From positions 721,001 to 785,000 of the forward strand of contig CALSFV010000240.1 of the NCBI GenBank assembly GCA_943737045.1: DNA of 64,000 nt. Direction: 5' to 3'. The notes beneath the pieces were generated by a model. It searched no databases. It had not been told where the DNA came from and saw only the letters and a list, made by a program, of their open reading frames with translations. Shown piece by piece: positions 63,390 to 64,000 of this stretch (the first letter of the stretch is position 1; each line of letters starts with the position of its first letter). The translations under genes and the position numbers were made by a program. This DNA comes from Parapristionchus giblindavisi (lineage: Eukaryota; Nematoda; Chromadorea; Rhabditida; Diplogasteridae).

Positions 63390-64000
63390 CTGAAACAAAG
63401 CTAAAATCAGAGATTTGCCACGGGAAATAAGACATCTACTATCGAAATGTTACTATTTTAAAACATATACGAAACAGATACTAGATAAACAAAAACGTAA
63501 ATATGTAGAACTATTTAAACATATAAGTTACAGGGACGTCTAACATGTTTTATACTATCTGAGATTAAGTTTATGAGTAAAAAATATAAATAAAAGGTTA
63601 AGTGTACCTTTGGCGTAGTGAAGACTGGACAACGGAGTTCCACCCACAACACGATAATCAACGCTTCTGCCCGACATGCGCTACTGCAAATATGAACATC
63701 ATCACATAGGAACGTGTAGAGCGATAAATCAAAGCTATTAAGTAGTGTATCGATGACAATAAAGTAAATATGAACAGTAAATCAGATATTGCAAGATCAA
63801 TCGACACTAGCGCTAGTTTAACTACTCTTCTAGGCGAATTCCGACCTTGCGTCAATAGACAAGAGCTAGTAGTATAGCTAGAGTGTCGATTAAACACGAA
63901 ACATGATGACGTACAACAAATAATAATGCGTAAACAAGTGAAAATGCTGAAAAAACGCATGGAGAAATCGAGGAAAATTTGAGCTATCGCGAACTGAACA
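63390..64000. other. Possible upstream part of the - strand candidate gene
   Basis: Contains the possible noncoding exon near 63607-63687. A 100-codon frame at 63658-63960 (- strand) overlaps it but has no domain or splice support. Confidence 0.3.

Noticed and set aside
63658..63960. 100-codon hydrophobic frame suggesting a membrane protein
   Set aside because: No recognisable motif and it conflicts with the spliced model; likely chance in AT-rich DNA.

Overview
The window looks like chromadorean (rhabditid-type) nematode DNA. It is AT-rich eukaryotic sequence with small exons, GT...TTTCAG introns, a conserved probable spliced-leader acceptor just upstream of three related genes, a CR1-type non-LTR retrotransposon, and many MITEs and foldback elements. 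Species was not determined. All exon models were built by hand from reading frame, splice signals and paralogue comparison; no database search was possible.

Left part (1-24300). Three tandem paralogous genes on the + strand (72-7735, 8127-16590, 17121-21983) share a five-exon plan with identical intron phases (2,0,2,2). They encode small proteins with a signal peptide, a short cysteine-patterned extracellular domain, a variable fourth exon and a hydrophobic C-terminus resembling a GPI-anchor signal. Their introns are filled with mobile DNA: kilobase-scale palindromes, MITEs, tRNA-derived SINE-like repeats, a nested composite holding a CR1 element, and a (TA)n tract. The third gene is broken in exon 2 by a 996-bp terminal-inverted-repeat element. 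A fourth gene on the - strand (22956-23785) encodes a secreted Ala/Pro-rich protein.

Middle part (24303-43751). The dominant feature is a 19.4-kb head-to-tail array of 151/152-bp units. Each carries a 72-nt tRNA-Lys(UUU) gene on the - strand, with internal A and B boxes and a T-run terminator in the spacer. I counted 127 full-length bodies, one body with an 8-nt deletion and two fragments. The anticodon is intact throughout. The array has satellite-like higher-order repeats of about 9, 17, 7 and 15 units, marked by diagnostic tRNA substitutions and spacer types. One amplified subtype (19 units) has C56 changed to A, which should damage the B box and the D-loop/T-loop contact.

Right part (43752-64000). 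This is mostly non-genic, with more MITEs, three foldback elements (46332-46975 with a nested element, 49042-50185, 55182-57406), polypurine/polypyrimidine microsatellites, and two tentative convergent genes at the edge (+ 60154-62063, - 62698-63355).

How the parts work together: the left gene cluster looks like a locally duplicated surface or secreted protein family decaying under transposon load. The tRNA array is a separate RNA-polymerase-III gene block that has evolved like satellite DNA and is the most unusual object in the window.
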